The notes beneath the pieces are model-generated. The model saw nothing but the letters and a program-made list of their open reading frames with translations, was not told where the DNA came from and did no database searches. DNA of 64,000 bases from Rhizomicrobium electricum (GTDB lineage Bacteria; Pseudomonadota; Alphaproteobacteria; Micropepsales; Micropepsaceae): NCBI RefSeq assembly GCF_011762045.1, contig NZ_JAASQS010000009.1:124001-188000 (forward strand), read 5' to 3'. The position numbers were made by a program, and so were the translations under genes. This document shows, piece after piece, positions 49,361 to 58,584 of this stretch. The number at the start of each line of letters is the position of its first letter. The stretch's first letter is position 1.

Positions 49361-50641
49361 TTATTTCGCTTCCATCGGGATCTTCACCGGTGGCGCCACG
49401 ACGTTGCTCGTTCCGGCAATCGTCTGAAGCGCACCCTCGACGGCCGCGTAGGTCGTTTCGTGCGTAATCATGACAATCGACACGGCTTCCCCAGGGGCAC
49501 GTCCGCGCTGAATCATGCTTTCGATCGAAACACGCCACTTCGCCAGATGGCTGGCGATCTCCGCCAATACGCCAGGCACATCCAGCACCTGGAACCGTAG
49601 ATAAAACGCACTCGATGCGCCAGCCGCGGGTGCGGGTGACAGCGCTGACAGTGATGCAGCAGGCACACCGAATACCGATCCGACGTTACCGCGCGCAATA
49701 TCGACGATATCGGCGATGACAGCGTTGGCAGTCGGATATTCACCGGCGCCACGGCCTTCAAAGAAGAACGGACCGGCCTCGTTAGCGTTCACAACCACGC
49801 CGTTGAGTACGCCATCGACGTCGGCCAGCGGCGTTCCGGCGCACACCATCGCCGGCTGAACGCGCTGAATGATACCGTTATCGGTCTGACGCGCGATTCC
49901 AAGCAGCTTGATGCGATAGCCGAATTCGCGCGCGAACGAGATGTCGTCCGGCGTGATGGCGCGAATGCCCTGCACCGACACCGCATCGAGATCCGGCGCG
50001 ACGCCGAACGCCAATGCGGTCAACAGCGCCAGCTTGTGCGCAGTGTCGCCGCCACCGACATCGAGTTCGGGATCGGCTTCGGCATAACCGAGCGCCTGCG
50101 CATCCTTCAACACGTCGTCGAAGCTGCGGCCGGTCGCTTCCATCTGCGTGAGGATATAATTGCAGGTGCCGTTGAGGATGCCGCGCACGGCCTTGATGCC
50201 GTTGACGATCAGACTCTCGCGCAGCGACTTGACGATCGGAATGCCGCCCGCCACCGCCGCTTCGAACTTCAGCGCCCGGCCGTTCTTCTCGGCCAGCGCC
50301 GCCAGACGGGCGCCGTGGCGCGCCATCATCGCCTTGTTGGCGGTGACGACGTGCTTGCCGGCCTTCAACGCTTCTTCGACCAGCATCGGCGCGGCGCCGT
50401 TCTCGCCGCCGATCAGTTCGACAATGAGATCGGCCTTGGACGCGGCCAGCGCCTTGATGTCGTCGAGCTTGGCCGGCGCATCGAACGCCTCGCGCTTGGC
50501 CGGATCGCGGTCGCACACCGCCACCAGCTCGAGCGGCGTGCCGGCGCGCGCATCCAGCATCTCGCCGTGCACGCGCAAACCCTTGGCGACCCCACCCCCT
50601 ACGGTGCCGAGGCCGGCAATGCCGATCTTCATTGCATTCAT
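49361..50641 (-). CDS. hom: homoserine dehydrogenase
   Basis: A 426-residue enzyme reducing aspartate semialdehyde to homoserine for threonine and methionine. The NAD(P)-binding loop GIAGLGTVGGGVAKGL is at the N-terminus, the catalytic domain shows GTCNYILTQM, EADPELDVGGGDTAHKLALL with the catalytic Lys, and SFAREFGYRIKLLGIA. A C-terminal ACT domain (about 350-426, YLRFQVLDVPGVLAEIASHLAKWRVSIESMIQ; given in part) suggests feedback by threonine. It overlaps the aminotransferase stop codon (ATGA at 50638-50641), so both are translationally coupled. Confidence 0.95.
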   Translation of the reverse strand: MNAMKIGIAGLGTVGGGVAKGLRVHGEMLDARAGTPLELVAVCDRDPAKREAFDAPAKLDDIKALAASKADLIVELIGGENGAAPMLVEEALKAGKHVVTANKAMMARHGARLAALAEKNGRALKFEAAVAGGIPIVKSLRESLIVNGIKAVRGILNGTCNYILTQMEATGRSFDDVLKDAQALGYAEADPELDVGGGDTAHKLALLTALAFGVAPDLDAVSVQGIRAITPDDISFAREFGYRIKLLGIARQTDNGIIQRVQPAMVCAGTPLADVDGVLNGVVVNANEAGPFFFEGRGAGEYPTANAVIADIVDIARGNVGSVFGVPAASLSALSPAPAAGASSAFYLRFQVLDVPGVLAEIASHLAKWRVSIESMIQRGRAPGEAVSIVMITHETTYAAVEGALQTIAGTSNVVAPPVKIPMEAK

Positions 50642-51849
50642 TTCGAGATGTCCAGCGATGGTGGTTCGTTGAGGCGCAGCGACAGGAACTTCTTCACGTT
50701 CCGCGCCGCTTGGCGGATGCGGTGCTCGTTCTCGACCAGGCCGATACGAACATAGCCTTCGCCGTATTCGCCGAAACCGATGCCCGGCGCGACCGCGATC
50801 TTGGCGTGCACCAGCAATTGCTTGGCAAACTCCATCGAGCCGTGCTCGCGATACTGCTCGGGCAGCTTAGCCCAGGCGAACATCGACGCCGGCGGGACAT
50901 CGATTTCCCATCCGGCCCGGCCCATGCTTTCGACCAGCACGTCGCGGCGCGACTTGTAGATGGCGCGGATCTCGTCGACGCATTCCTGCGGGCCGTTGAG
51001 CGCGGCGGACGCAGCAACCTGGATCGGCGTGTAGGCGCCGTAGTCGAGATAGCTCTTGATGCGCGCCAGCGCGCTGATCAGCGTCTTGTTGCCGGCGGCA
51101 AAGCCCATGCGCCAACCCGGCATGGCATAGGTCTTCGACAGCGACTGGAACTCGATGCAGATGTCCTTGGCGCCTTCGAGCTGCAGGATCGACGGCGGCG
51201 GCTCGATGTCGAAATAGATGTCGGCATAGGCCAGATCCGACAGCACCCACATCTGATGCTTGCGGGCGATGGCGAGCAGCTCTTTGTAGAAATCGAGCCC
51301 GACCACCTGCGCCGTCGGATTGGACGGATAGTTCACCACCACCGCCAGCGGCGACGGGATCGAATGGCGCGCCGCGCGATCGACCTGACGCAGATATTCT
51401 TCCGGATTGGTCGCCGGGATGTGCCGGATGGCGGCGCCCGCGATGATGAATCCGAAGGCGTGGATCGGATAAGCCGGATTGGGCACCAGCACGACGTCGC
51501 CGGGCGCAGTGATCGCGGCGGCGAGGTTGGCGAAGCCTTCCTTCGAGCCGAGGGTGGCGATCACTTCGGTATCGGGATCGACCTGCACGCCGAAGCGGCG
51601 CTCGTAATAGGCGGCCATCGCCCGGCGCAGGCCCTTGATGCCGCGCGACGCGGAATAGCGGTTCGACTTGGGATCGCGCGCGACTTCGCACAGCTTGTCG
51701 ACGATGTGCTTGGGCGTGGGCATGTCGGGGTTGCCCATGCCGAAATCGATGATGTCGTCGCCCGCAGCTCGCGCCTGCGCCTTGAGCCTGTTCACTTCTT
51801 CGAACACATAGGGCGGCAGTCGTTTGATGCGGTGGAAGTCGGTTTGCAT
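50638..51849 (-). CDS. alaC: AlaC/LL-diaminopimelate-type class I/II aminotransferase
   Basis: A 403-residue PLP aminotransferase. Visible are DFGMGNPDMPTPKHIVDKL, the SNRYSASRGIKGLRRAM segment, NPAYPIHAFGF, NYPSNPTAQVV, LSDLAYADIYFD and the PLP lysine in SLSKTYAMPGWRMGF. In Alphaproteobacteria this protein is variously called LL-diaminopimelate, alanine or aspartate aminotransferase; E. coli AlaC is a close relative, and the location before hom argues for a role in amino-acid nitrogen transfer. The exact amino donor cannot be read. ATG 51849 begins MQTDFHRIKRLPPYVF as in homologues. Confidence 0.88.
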   Translation of the reverse strand: MQTDFHRIKRLPPYVFEEVNRLKAQARAAGDDIIDFGMGNPDMPTPKHIVDKLCEVARDPKSNRYSASRGIKGLRRAMAAYYERRFGVQVDPDTEVIATLGSKEGFANLAAAITAPGDVVLVPNPAYPIHAFGFIIAGAAIRHIPATNPEEYLRQVDRAARHSIPSPLAVVVNYPSNPTAQVVGLDFYKELLAIARKHQMWVLSDLAYADIYFDIEPPPSILQLEGAKDICIEFQSLSKTYAMPGWRMGFAAGNKTLISALARIKSYLDYGAYTPIQVAASAALNGPQECVDEIRAIYKSRRDVLVESMGRAGWEIDVPPASMFAWAKLPEQYREHGSMEFAKQLLVHAKIAVAPGIGFGEYGEGYVRIGLVENEHRIRQAARNVKKFLSLRLNEPPSLDISK

Positions 51850-52071
51850 GGAATTACAGGTGTGAACCATCTCCTTGGGGATTACGAAGCCGCAAAACAC
51901 GGCAGATTTCCCGCCGCGTCAATGGCTATCGAGACATTTTTGACATGGCGTGTTGCGCCAATCCCGCGCATAGGGTGCGCGGCAGCGTCTTCCAGCGCAA
52001 TTTCCTGAGCCTCTGGACCTTTACTTCCGCGCTTGCGGACGGAAAACCGGTTCCCACTTTTCCTGCAAGCG

Positions 52072-53406
52072 CTAGCCTTGCAGGAAAATTTCGGCCCGGC
52101 GGTTGCCGTCCTCACCCTTGGGCATGGATTCGTAGAAGACCGGCTGGGTATCGCCGACCGCCTCGACCAGCACCTTGTCCGCCGGAATCCCGGCACGGAT
52201 CAGCTCCCGCGCCACTGCGTTGGCGCGCGCCTGGGACTTCTTGAAGATGAGCTCGAGGTGCTTCTCGGCCGACATGTTGGGCGTCCGGCTGGACGAGTGG
52301 CCGACCACACGGACATAGCCCTGCCCGCCGGCGGCCTTGAACTGCTCGGCGGCGGCACGAACCTGGAGCTTCGCCGCGGCATTCAGCGCAACGGCGTCGC
52401 CGGGGAAATAGACGACGGCATTGGCGCCATTGACGTTGGCCATCGGCTGCACGGCAGGCGCCGACCCCAGCGTATCGAGATTGGCGACGACCTTGCCTTC
52501 CATCTTTTCCGGACCGCCCATGGCCACATCCGTGGCCGGCGCACGATGGCGGACGGCCTTGTGGCGGGGCGTGGCGGCAGCATAGCCCGAGGGGCCGCTG
52601 CGCATGCCGGCGTTCGAGGCCGTGGCGCGGTAATGATTGACGATCGGCGCGGCGACGAATTGCGACACCGACGGGTCCAGCGGCGGTGCGCTCGACGGCT
52701 TGAAGCCAAGTTCGGCGTCGCTGGGCGAAACGCTGTTGACGGGCGCCTGCGGAACCGCCTGAGGCTCGGGAGCCGGAGTTACGCGCGGCGGCGGTGCGGC
52801 CTCGGCGACCTGAACCGGCTTGGCCTTGACCTTCTTCGCCGGCTTTACCGGTGCCGGAGCGGGCGCGGGTTCGGCCAGTTCGGCAGTCTTCACCGCTTCG
52901 GGAGCGGCTGCGACGGCCGTCACGGGCGCACCGGCGGGCGGCGGCGGCAACGTTCCGGCCGTGGTGGTTCCGGCCGGATCCTGTGCCAGCGAGCGATCGA
53001 CCGCTGCGACCTGGGTCGGCGCCGGCGCCGCGGGCGCCTTGGCCTTCGGTGCTACCGGCGCGTCTTCGGCAACCTTCTCGGCGGGAAGATCGGGAGGCGG
53101 TGCGGCGGCCGGTTCGGAACCGCCGCGCAGAGCTTCCGCGCTGTACTTCGCATTGTTGCGATCGGCCGAAAGCGACTCCGCAACCTTCTGCTGCTCGTCC
53201 GCGGCCGGCGCGACAGGCGCATCTGGCACACTGGCCAGATCGGGGGTCTGTGCGTTGTCGACCGGCTCATCGCTACCGCCGAACCACGTCGTGGGATCGA
53301 CCCAATCGGGCACGGTCGGCAGGCTGGAGCAGCCCGATGCACCCATGGCAAGGAGGGCCACGGTAGCAACGCCCAGTAGTTTCATCTTGCGAACGCCCAG
53401 CGTCAT
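52072..53406 (-). CDS. OmpA-like peptidoglycan-associated lipoprotein with long disordered region
   Basis: A 444-residue lipoprotein (signal and lipobox LLAMGASGCSSLP). About residues 35-230 are low-complexity Pro/Ala/Lys/Glu (repeated APAPAP, PAKKVKAKPV), probably spanning the periplasm. The C-terminal 110 residues are OmpA-C-like: VVYFPGDAVALNAAAK, YVRVVGHSSSRT, KSQARANAVARELIRAGIPADKVLVEAVGDTQPVF and NRRAEIFL, which retain the Asp-to-Arg peptidoglycan-binding pattern (final NRRAEI), although the usual GHTD is replaced by GHSS. It most likely links the outer membrane and cell wall. It stands alone; 222 bases upstream of alaC. Confidence 0.85.
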   Translation of the reverse strand: MTLGVRKMKLLGVATVALLAMGASGCSSLPTVPDWVDPTTWFGGSDEPVDNAQTPDLASVPDAPVAPAADEQQKVAESLSADRNNAKYSAEALRGGSEPAAAPPPDLPAEKVAEDAPVAPKAKAPAAPAPTQVAAVDRSLAQDPAGTTTAGTLPPPPAGAPVTAVAAAPEAVKTAELAEPAPAPAPVKPAKKVKAKPVQVAEAAPPPRVTPAPEPQAVPQAPVNSVSPSDAELGFKPSSAPPLDPSVSQFVAAPIVNHYRATASNAGMRSGPSGYAAATPRHKAVRHRAPATDVAMGGPEKMEGKVVANLDTLGSAPAVQPMANVNGANAVVYFPGDAVALNAAAKLQVRAAAEQFKAAGGQGYVRVVGHSSSRTPNMSAEKHLELIFKKSQARANAVARELIRAGIPADKVLVEAVGDTQPVFYESMPKGEDGNRRAEIFLQG

Positions 53407-53663
53407 GGAGTGCTCCTGGATGCCTTGTTGGCACCGGTTTGCCATATACAAGGCCGCTTTGTCCGTTCCAAGCCGTCATACCCCCGCAAGGGCATGAAAT
53501 CGGTGATAAACTTGGTGCGGCGTCCCATAATGTCGCAGCAGATTACCACCATTTCGGCGCGGAATCGGGCGAATCGCACGGCCGCCTCGCGTTTACGCCA
53601 GCATATGACAGTGTCACCCGAAAGAGCGCCCGGCATGGGTGCGATGCTTTGCCAAGCGCCGGA

Positions 53664-55607
53664 TCAGCGCGACACGGCCGTGATGTGCACGACGGACGGT
53701 TCGGCGAGCGGCGTTCCCGCCGCCGCCTGCCAGCGCGCCGCCGGATCCAGCTTGCGGGTGTCGTCGATCAGGATTTTGGCGTTGCCGTCGCGCGTATCGA
53801 AACCGAGCGCGTAGACCGTTCCCGGCTTCAAATACGGGGTCAGCGAAGCGGTGAAGGCGGCGTTGTGCTTCTTCAAGTACTGGATCGAGAACCACAGGTC
53901 GGCATCCCGCCGGTCGGTGAAGTTGAGCGAGCGCTGCTCCGAAACCCGCACCATCGCGCTGGGATAGAGATGCATCGTACGCGTTGCATCGGGTGATTGC
54001 AGCGGCCGTGCCGGCAGCCACACCGCCGCGAGCACGACAACGGCCGCGAAGCCAAGCGGCAGCCCAGCGAGCCCCCTGCCCGGAAGCCGCATAAGCGGCC
54101 GGCCCTCCCGCAAACGCCACAGCGCCGTGGTCACGGCGATAAAGGCCAACGTCGCCGTCTCGACCTGATGGGCCTGGGTGATCCAGGGCGGCGTGAACGG
54201 CGCCGACAGCAACACGCCGGCCATCGCCCAACGCAACAGCGTCCGGTAACGGTCGGCCGGACGACGGAACAGCGAAACCAGCGCCGCAATCGTCACTCCG
54301 ACCCACGCGACCGCCATGACCGCCATCGCCAGCGCGTTGACAAGGCTGTAGACGCCGCGCTGCGCGATCCAGATCTGGAAGGGCCCGAGGATGCTGTAAT
54401 GCGCCATCGCGGCCCGCACCGCGGCGCCGTTCTCCAGCACCATGTCGTCGGGATTGCGCCAGACGAACCCGAACAGGCCGTTGGGCGTGTAGAACAACTC
54501 CGCCAGCGAACGCAGCAATCCGACGACCACCAGACCGGGCTGTTTCAGCGCTTCGGCAATGACGATCTGCCAAGCCGCCGAGGCCTGCGCGGCACCGGAC
54601 AGCGCATTCAACTCGGGATGCAATTCCTTGAGCAGCGTGAAATCGCGGTGGTGGATCAGCCCGAACACGATGGCGGGGTAATCGGAGAAACTCATGCCGC
54701 TGGCCGCCGCATGCAGCACGATCTCGTGGACCGCCGCCCCGGCCACGATCGCCGCCACCGCCATGCCGAAATGACGAAGACGGGCATTGCGCTGCGCCGG
54801 AACCAGATGCAGCGCGCTCCAGATCGCCAGGGCCGGCAGGATGAAGAACGCCCCTGCCCGCGCCATCAATGCGATGGTAATGGCGAACAGTCCGGCCAAC
54901 ACCCTGACGCGCGCCGCGGCGGGATCGACATCGCCGGCGGCGGTGGCACGCCAGATCAGCGTGAAGCCGATCAGGCCCAGCGGCAGACCGATGTCTTCGG
55001 TCTGAATCACACCCGCCCAATGCCGCTCCGAGAACAAGAGGATCGCCAGCACGATCAGCGCGGCCCGCCGCCCGTGGGTCGCCCAGACGGCATTGGTCGC
55101 CAGCGCGACCGTCCATGCCGCGAAGGCGCTTAACACCAGCAGCGCCAAACGCAGATCGCCGCCGAACAGCCGCAGCAACGCCGCCAGCGTCGTCGGGAAA
55201 ATCGGCCGCTTGGCGCTCATCTCCAGCATATGGCCGTGCGTCAGGCGCAAGGCGTCGTTCAAAAAGCCGAACGAGTCACTCCAGGGCAGGATGCCGCCGA
55301 ACACGGCGCTGCGCCCTTCGTAGCCGAGGGTCCAGAGGTTCATCACCCAGGACAGCACGATCATCTGGACGATGGCGTGCAGAGCCAGCCTGCGCGTTCG
55401 CCCGGAACAGCGATCGAGCAAAAGCACGATCACGATCAGGACGCCGGAAAACGCCAGCGCATCGTTCAGCGGCAGGAGTTTGCACACCGCCAGCACGAGA
55501 CCGTAGGTGAGTGCGAGAGCCAGCGCAGCGGCCGCCGAGGCACGCTCGGTGGGGAACATCCGGCCGAGGATTTCGCTCGACCTATCGATCCAAACTCGCA
55601 GTCTCAT
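53664..55607 (-). CDS. polytopic membrane protein, possible GT-C-type glycosyltransferase
   Basis: A 647-residue inner-membrane protein with about 11 to 13 hydrophobic helices (for example LALALTYGLVLAVCKLLPL, LLVLSAFAAWTVALATNAVW, IVAGAAVHEIVLHAA, LVNALAMAVMAVAWVGVTIA). After the third helix is a periplasmic loop with ILPWSDSFGFLNDALRL, containing acidic residues after a TM as in the GT-C superfamily (ArnT, PMT), and a C-terminal soluble domain of about 110 residues (from LQSPDATRTMHLYPS). No known family was recognised, and no lipid-linked sugar genes lie nearby; the GT-C assignment is inference. Confidence 0.6.
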   Translation of the reverse strand: MRLRVWIDRSSEILGRMFPTERASAAAALALALTYGLVLAVCKLLPLNDALAFSGVLIVIVLLLDRCSGRTRRLALHAIVQMIVLSWVMNLWTLGYEGRSAVFGGILPWSDSFGFLNDALRLTHGHMLEMSAKRPIFPTTLAALLRLFGGDLRLALLVLSAFAAWTVALATNAVWATHGRRAALIVLAILLFSERHWAGVIQTEDIGLPLGLIGFTLIWRATAAGDVDPAAARVRVLAGLFAITIALMARAGAFFILPALAIWSALHLVPAQRNARLRHFGMAVAAIVAGAAVHEIVLHAAASGMSFSDYPAIVFGLIHHRDFTLLKELHPELNALSGAAQASAAWQIVIAEALKQPGLVVVGLLRSLAELFYTPNGLFGFVWRNPDDMVLENGAAVRAAMAHYSILGPFQIWIAQRGVYSLVNALAMAVMAVAWVGVTIAALVSLFRRPADRYRTLLRWAMAGVLLSAPFTPPWITQAHQVETATLAFIAVTTALWRLREGRPLMRLPGRGLAGLPLGFAAVVVLAAVWLPARPLQSPDATRTMHLYPSAMVRVSEQRSLNFTDRRDADLWFSIQYLKKHNAAFTASLTPYLKPGTVYALGFDTRDGNAKILIDDTRKLDPAARWQAAAGTPLAEPSVVHITAVSR

Positions 55608-55691
55608 CCGGCGCGCACCCGTGTTTCGCGAGGGGCGCGAGAATGCCCGCGCCGCCCCGCGCTCACAAGAACCGATCCTGCGACGGAATCG

Positions 55692-56633
55692 TCAGAGAAG
55701 TCCGGTCGTTTCGGGCAGACCGAGCATGATGTTCAGGTTCTGCACCGCCGCCCCGCCCGCGCCCTTGCCGAGATTGTCGAGCAGCGCCACCAGACGCACC
55801 TGCCCGCTGGCGTCGTTGCCGAACACGAACAGCTTGATCTTGTTGGTGCCTTTCAGCGCTTCGGCATCGAGGTTCGCCACCTTGAGATCGGCCGGTGCAA
55901 CTTCGACCAGAGGCTGGCTGGCATACGCATCCGCCAGGACGCGATGCAGATCGGCCGACGACGGCACGCCCGGCAGCGCCCACAGCGCCAGCGGCACTTC
56001 CACCAGCATACCGCGGTAGAAGCGTCCGACGAACGGCGCGAACACCGGCGTGTGCGCGAGGCCGGTATGGGCCTTCATCTCCGGCAGATGCTTGTGCGTC
56101 AGCGTCAGCGCGTAATTGCGCACCACCGTTTCGGTGTAGTCCGGCGCGTCCTTCTTCTCGAATTCCTCGACCATCTTGCGGCCGCCGCCCGAATAGCCGG
56201 AGACGCCGTTGGCGGTGACCGGAAAATCGACCGGCAGCACGCCGGCGCGCACCAGCGGACGCACCAGGCTCACGAACGCCGTCGCCCAGCAGCCGGGATT
56301 GGAAACGCGCTTGGAGGCCGCGATCTTCTCGCGCTGGCCCGGTTCGAGTTCGGCAAAGCCGTAGGTCCAGCCCGGCGCAGTGCGATGGGCGGTGGAGGCA
56401 TCCACGACGCGCACGTCCGGGTTCTCGATCAGCGATACGGCTTCGCGCGCCGCATCGTCGGGCAGGCACAACACCACGAGGTCGGCATCGTTGAGGGCGC
56501 GCGCACGGGCCTTGGCATCCTTGCGATCGGCCTCGCCGAGCTGCACGACCGTCAAGTCGCGTCGCCCGGACAGCCGCTCGCGGATCTCAAGACCTGTCGT
56601 TCCCGCTGCGCCGTCGATGAAGACCTTAGCCAC
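55692..56633 (-). CDS. argC: N-acetyl-gamma-glutamyl-phosphate reductase (type 2)
   Basis: A 313-residue enzyme of arginine biosynthesis that reduces N-acetylglutamyl phosphate to the semialdehyde. It is the shorter, type 2 form: FIDGAAGTTGLEIRERLSGR at the nucleotide-binding N-terminus, DASTAHRTAPGWTYGFAEL, active-site Cys in VSNPGCWATAFV, GVSGYSGGGRKMVEEF and a C-terminal VQNLNIMLGLPETTGL. The start codon is GTG (56633), with AGAGGGAC upstream. No other arg genes are nearby. The Sel1-repeat gene ends 69 bases upstream on the same strand. Confidence 0.95.
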   Translation of the reverse strand: MAKVFIDGAAGTTGLEIRERLSGRRDLTVVQLGEADRKDAKARARALNDADLVVLCLPDDAAREAVSLIENPDVRVVDASTAHRTAPGWTYGFAELEPGQREKIAASKRVSNPGCWATAFVSLVRPLVRAGVLPVDFPVTANGVSGYSGGGRKMVEEFEKKDAPDYTETVVRNYALTLTHKHLPEMKAHTGLAHTPVFAPFVGRFYRGMLVEVPLALWALPGVPSSADLHRVLADAYASQPLVEVAPADLKVANLDAEALKGTNKIKLFVFGNDASGQVRLVALLDNLGKGAGGAAVQNLNIMLGLPETTGLL

Positions 56634-56702
56634 TGTGGTCGCTGTCCCTCTTTGAAATTGCGGGCCCCTTCTACTCGTCCTGGCCGCGCTGGCAAGAGGA
56701 TT

Positions 56703-58361
56703 TCAGCCCTTGGTGGCAGGGGTATCGTTGGCGGCGGCATCGACCGCGGCCGGGCGGAACGCCATCGCCGCCGCATCGGCCGCTTCGCGCTCTTCCGGCG
56801 TCAGTTCGACGGCCAGCGTCTGGGCGCGCGCGGCGGCATTGCGGTCGCCGAGCCGGGCGGCGACGGCATACCATTTGTAGGCCTGCGGCCGGTTGCGCAC
56901 GACGCCCTCGCCGCGCTCGTAGAGGATCGCCAGATCGAAGGCGGCATCGACTTCGCCGAACGCCGCGGCCTTGGCGAACCATTCCGCCGCCTTGGCGAAA
57001 TCGGTGCCTTCCGGCCAGCCGCCGGCATACAGCTTGCCGAGATTGGTCATCGCCTTGAGATTGCCCGCCTTGGCGGCGCCCTCGTACCAGCCGATCGCCA
57101 CCGGCATGTTGGCGCCGACGCCGGTGCCGGTCTGGTAGATCACGCCCATCAGGTTCTGCGCCACCGGCTGGCCGCGCAAAGCCGCGCGCCCGATCCACAG
57201 CCGTGCCTTGTCGAGGTCGACCGGTACGCCGGTGCCGTTCAAATACTTCAGTCCGCGGACGAGTTGGGCGCGCGGGCTCCATTCGGGTTTGGCGGTGACC
57301 GGCGGTGTGAGCTTCGTGACGGCGGCCGGAACGTCCGCCCCTTGGGCCGGCTGATAATGCGCGAAAACGTAGATATCGAACCACGCGACCAGCGCTGCCA
57401 CCGCCGCCAGGATGGCCCAGCGGCGCTTGCCGAGAAACCGCAACCATGCCGGCCGGTGCTTCGCCGGATGGTTGGCCCTCCGCACTGCCGCATCGTTGGC
57501 GGCGCGACGCGCCGAGACGAGGTAATCGGCCACGCGAACGGTTGGCTCCGTGGCGGCGGGCTCCGCTTCCACGGCCGGCTCGATATCCGAGGCCTCCGGC
57601 GCGACCACTTCGGGCTCATAGGGCTGCGGCTCCGGCACCAGCGCTTCCATGCGGACCGGCTCGAGCAGCGGCCCGCCGCTGCGCAGATTGTGGACGTCCA
57701 GCCGAATCTGGGCCAACGCCGACGTCTGCCTCTCCTCGAACTTCTCCAGCCGCTGCCGCAGGCCGTGCAGCCGTTCCGCCAAGGCGCCGGTGTCGACGTC
57801 GACGCTCTTCAGCCGCTCGCCCATGCGCTGCTCAAGGCTCTGCAGCGATTTCTCGGCCACACTGAGACGGGCATCCAAACGCGCCAGCGCCGCATCGGTC
57901 GCGGTGCGCGGCTTGGGGACGATGACCTGCTTGGTGATTTCCTGCAGCGCTTCGGCCTGGGCCCGCATCAGCGCATCGTAGCTTTCCGCCTCCTTCGGCG
58001 GCTGCGGTTCGTCGGCAGGAACAGCGTCCGGCTGCACTTGGGCCGACGGCGGATCGTCCGGCAGCGGCTCGGCGGACGGCACGATCTCCAGTACCGGTTC
58101 CTCGGGCGGCACGGCATCCGTCACCAATTGGACTGACGGCACGGCTTCGAGCGAGGGCGTGGCCGACGGCAACGCGATCGGCGGCACGGCGTCCGGCGGC
58201 GCCACCATAGCGATCAATTCCTGCCGGCTCGCGAAATGCGCGTATATCACGCTGCGGGCGAAATTCACCTCGCGCGCGACCGCGCTCAAAGTCACCGCGT
58301 CAGTCCCGCCGCGACGATACAGTGCCTCGGCCGCGGCGATGATCGCCGCCCGGACATTCAT
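56703..58361 (-). CDS. membrane-anchored TetR-HTH / coiled-coil / Sel1-repeat protein
   Basis: A 552-residue multi-domain protein. Residues 3-52 are a canonical TetR-type DNA-binding domain: AAIIAAAEALYRRGGTDAV and VAREVNFARSVIYAHFASRQ. Residues 53-130 are a Pro/Glu/Val-rich linker, about 154-225 a coiled coil (ARLDARLSVAEKSLQSLEQR), followed by a second acidic linker, a basic juxtamembrane patch (KHRPAWLRFLGKRR), a single TM helix at about 315-334 (AILAAVAALVAWFDIYVF), and a periplasmic region with about four Sel1-like repeats (364-514: YLNGTGVPVDLDKARLWIGR, AAKAGNLKAMTNLGKLY). The TetR ligand domain is missing. The C-terminal two-thirds resemble PodJ-type polar proteins. TTG 58394 and two GTGs are alternative starts. 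Confidence 0.75.
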   Translation of the reverse strand: MNVRAAIIAAAEALYRRGGTDAVTLSAVAREVNFARSVIYAHFASRQELIAMVAPPDAVPPIALPSATPSLEAVPSVQLVTDAVPPEEPVLEIVPSAEPLPDDPPSAQVQPDAVPADEPQPPKEAESYDALMRAQAEALQEITKQVIVPKPRTATDAALARLDARLSVAEKSLQSLEQRMGERLKSVDVDTGALAERLHGLRQRLEKFEERQTSALAQIRLDVHNLRSGGPLLEPVRMEALVPEPQPYEPEVVAPEASDIEPAVEAEPAATEPTVRVADYLVSARRAANDAAVRRANHPAKHRPAWLRFLGKRRWAILAAVAALVAWFDIYVFAHYQPAQGADVPAAVTKLTPPVTAKPEWSPRAQLVRGLKYLNGTGVPVDLDKARLWIGRAALRGQPVAQNLMGVIYQTGTGVGANMPVAIGWYEGAAKAGNLKAMTNLGKLYAGGWPEGTDFAKAAEWFAKAAAFGEVDAAFDLAILYERGEGVVRNRPQAYKWYAVAARLGDRNAAARAQTLAVELTPEEREAADAAAMAFRPAAVDAAANDTPATKG

Positions 58362-58584
58362 CTGCACCACACTGTTTGTCTGTGCGCCGGACAATTGGCT
58401 CGGGACCCTTGACGTCCGCGTCTACTTTGAGCCGTGTTGGTGAAGAAAGTCTTGGCCCTAATATCGAGTTAGGAAAGCGGTAAACAATTCCGTTACTGGG
58501 ACCCCGGCGATTGAAACGTCAACGACCGGTTAAGCAGAATTTTCTAGCCTAGAGTCGCCCAGCGCTATCCGGAGTGCCGTCGCC

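Noticed and set aside
55230-58136. Open frame of 968 codons on the plus strand
   Set aside because: Antisense to the membrane protein, argC and the TetR/Sel1 gene, all of which have clear domains; high GC creates long opposite-strand frames. The product is low-complexity Arg/Gln/His-rich without recognisable motifs.
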